Position numbers and translations under genes: made by a program. This document shows positions 62,844-64,000 of a stretch of 64,000 nt of DNA, in pieces. Every line of letters begins with the position of its first letter. Position 1 is the stretch's first letter. Below the pieces are notes generated by a model. It searched no databases and was not told the DNA's origin. It saw nothing but the letters and a program-made list of their open reading frames with translations. Origin of the DNA: Arenibacter antarcticus (GTDB lineage: Bacteria > Bacteroidota > Bacteroidia > Flavobacteriales > Flavobacteriaceae); the NCBI RefSeq assembly GCF_041320605.1, contig NZ_CP166679.1, positions 4,574,001 through 4,638,000 on the forward strand, written 5' to 3'.

Positions 62844-63020
62844 TCCTTTTCCCGTCTTAATTTTATTAAATATCTTGCCCCTAAATCGCTAAATAAATTA
62901 TTTGTTCATGAAGTTTTGATTCTTAGGCTCCTATAAATAGTCGCCTTAAAAAAAATGCACTAATACTCCGTGAAAAATCAAAAATACCATTCTTTTCATC
63001 ACTACAAACACCCGCTAACA

Positions 63021-64000
63021 ATGAACTCTTTAAAAGTAAATTTCCTATTCCTGATTCCTTTATTCTTTATGGCATGCGGCGGGAACTCAGATCCAAATCA
63101 GCTTTTTGAAATTCAATTGGATGGAAAAAGATCAGAATTCCAACAAAACGAATTGATTAATATCTCTATAATCAACAAAAAGGAAGTGAAAATTGACCAG
63201 GTCACCTACCACATAAACAACACCGAAATTAAACCTGTTGACAGTAAGATTAAACTTAATCTACCACAACTTGGAGCAAAAACTATATCTGCCAATATTA
63301 GTTTTAATGGTAGTACGGTGGAAATAAGTAAAAATATAAAACTATTGGCCGAAAAAGCCCCAGAAATATACACCTATGAAATAGTCAATGAATTTCCGCA
63401 CGACCAAACTGCCTACACACAAGGCCTTGAATTTTATAAGGACACTCTTTACGAAAGCACGGGAAAAAAAGGACAGTCTTCTTTACGAAAGGTAGATTAT
63501 AAAACTGGCCAAGTATTGCAAAAAATAGCGTTGGAAGACCATTATTTTGGGGAAGGAATCACCATTCTAAACGATAAAATCTATCAACTAACTTGGCAAA
63601 GTGGGGTGGGTTTTATATACGATCTTACCCAATTTAAGAAAATAGATAGTTTTAAATACGATCAGAGCAAGGAAGGCTGGGGCTTGTGCAATGACGGAAC
63701 CAAAATCTTTAAAAGTGATGGAACCGAGAAAATATGGTTTTTAAATCCTCAAACTATGGCGGAGGAAGGATATTTTGAAACGGTTACCAACACCTCTATT
63801 TTTAATAAAGCCAATGAGTTGGAATATGTTGATGGAAAAATTTACGCCAACGTTTACCAAAAGGAAAGCATGATGATTATTGATGCAAAAAGTGGCGCGA
63901 TAGAAGGCGTTATTAATTTTGGAGGTTTAAAGGATAAGGTCACCCAACATAAAGATCTAGATGTTCTTAACGGTGTCGCCTATCATCCAGAAAGAAAAAC
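63021..64000 (+). CDS. Glutaminyl-peptide cyclotransferase, lipoprotein (C-terminus outside window)
   Basis: The first 326 codons are present and the gene runs off the right edge. The lipoprotein signal ends LIPLFFMAC (Cys19). Residues about 25-110 form a beta-rich N-terminal domain. From about residue 115 the sequence is a five-bladed propeller of the plant/bacterial glutamine cyclotransferase type: NEFPHDQTAYTQGLEF, GKKGQSSLRKVD, FGEGITILNDKIYQLTWQ, NELEYVDGKIYANVYQ. The enzyme cyclises N-terminal glutamine to pyroglutamate on exported proteins; type IX or Tat substrates outside the cytoplasm could be targets. Catalytic residues after position 326 are not visible. Confidence 0.9.
   Translation, partial: MNSLKVNFLFLIPLFFMACGGNSDPNQLFEIQLDGKRSEFQQNELINISIINKKEVKIDQVTYHINNTEIKPVDSKIKLNLPQLGAKTISANISFNGSTVEISKNIKLLAEKAPEIYTYEIVNEFPHDQTAYTQGLEFYKDTLYESTGKKGQSSLRKVDYKTGQVLQKIALEDHYFGEGITILNDKIYQLTWQSGVGFIYDLTQFKKIDSFKYDQSKEGWGLCNDGTKIFKSDGTEKIWFLNPQTMAEEGYFETVTNTSIFNKANELEYVDGKIYANVYQKESMMIIDAKSGAIEGVINFGGLKDKVTQHKDLDVLNGVAYHPERK

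Larger units (their letters stand above)
62614..63020. other. Intergenic region holding the SRP RNA gene
   Basis: 407 bp between the SDR gene (leftward) and the cyclotransferase gene (rightward). The only gene seen is the SRP RNA on the minus strand. I found no convincing promoter pair for the cyclotransferase gene. Confidence 0.6.

Noticed and set aside
1-64000. Mobile elements, prophage, tRNA or rRNA genes
   Set aside because: No transposase, integrase, phage structural genes, terminal repeats or cloverleaf sequences were recognised; gene content and composition look uniform.

Overview
The window is a chromosomal segment of a marine-type Flavobacteriaceae bacterium (Bacteroidota). The evidence is low G+C, many genes starting without a Shine-Dalgarno sequence, three clear Bacteroidota housekeeping promoters (TTG, 19-21 nt, TAnnTTTG), a SusC/SusD pair, many short lipoprotein signal peptides, DUF2911, DUF4159, DUF2520 and BatA-type proteins, and a short LeuA. 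The genus cannot be fixed from sequence alone. No tRNA, rRNA, insertion sequence, prophage or CRISPR array was seen.

Layout. 1-265: start of a cytochrome c biogenesis gene (minus strand). 686-4093: compact run of a DUF2520 Rossmann protein, a KdsC-type phosphatase, Maf, a lipoprotein and a small MscS channel. 4171-8507: secreted PIG-L deacetylase, a 33-residue membrane microprotein and a sodium:solute symporter, tightly coupled. 8738-18059: LacI-type regulator, a perfect 30-bp operator-like palindrome, SusC, SusD, an intrinsic terminator and a large VCBS/ASPIC-UnbV protein; this looks like a regulated nutrient-uptake locus without glycoside hydrolases. 18250-26226: mostly single genes (DUF2911, SRPBCC plus photolyase, Crp/Fnr regulator, pirin, TIM-barrel protein, SemiSWEET-like protein, YhhN, VOC, GAF).

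26301-37223 (minus strand): two adjacent units. TldD (with a Tat signal) and TldE end at an intrinsic terminator; next come DUF4159, MoxR ATPase, DUF58, BatA-type, a large His-rich membrane protein and a second membrane protein, several with overlapping or abutting ends. This is the least understood multi-gene system in the window.

37691-47404: hypothetical protein, PhnA/YjdM, MFS transporter, L-serine dehydratase, two exported beta-propeller-type proteins and PanB, with degenerate repeats in the intergenic regions. 47458-62592: RluA-type pseudouridine synthase, a helical-repeat protein, LeuA-LeuB, a TlpA-like lipoprotein, PheT, fasciclin, a membrane protein, a YbiT-like ABC-F ATPase, a lipoprotein with a cysteine-less thioredoxin fold, a transaldolase-like enzyme and an SDR. 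62709-62812 is the SRP RNA gene with a textbook promoter and terminator. The window ends inside a glutaminyl-peptide cyclotransferase gene.
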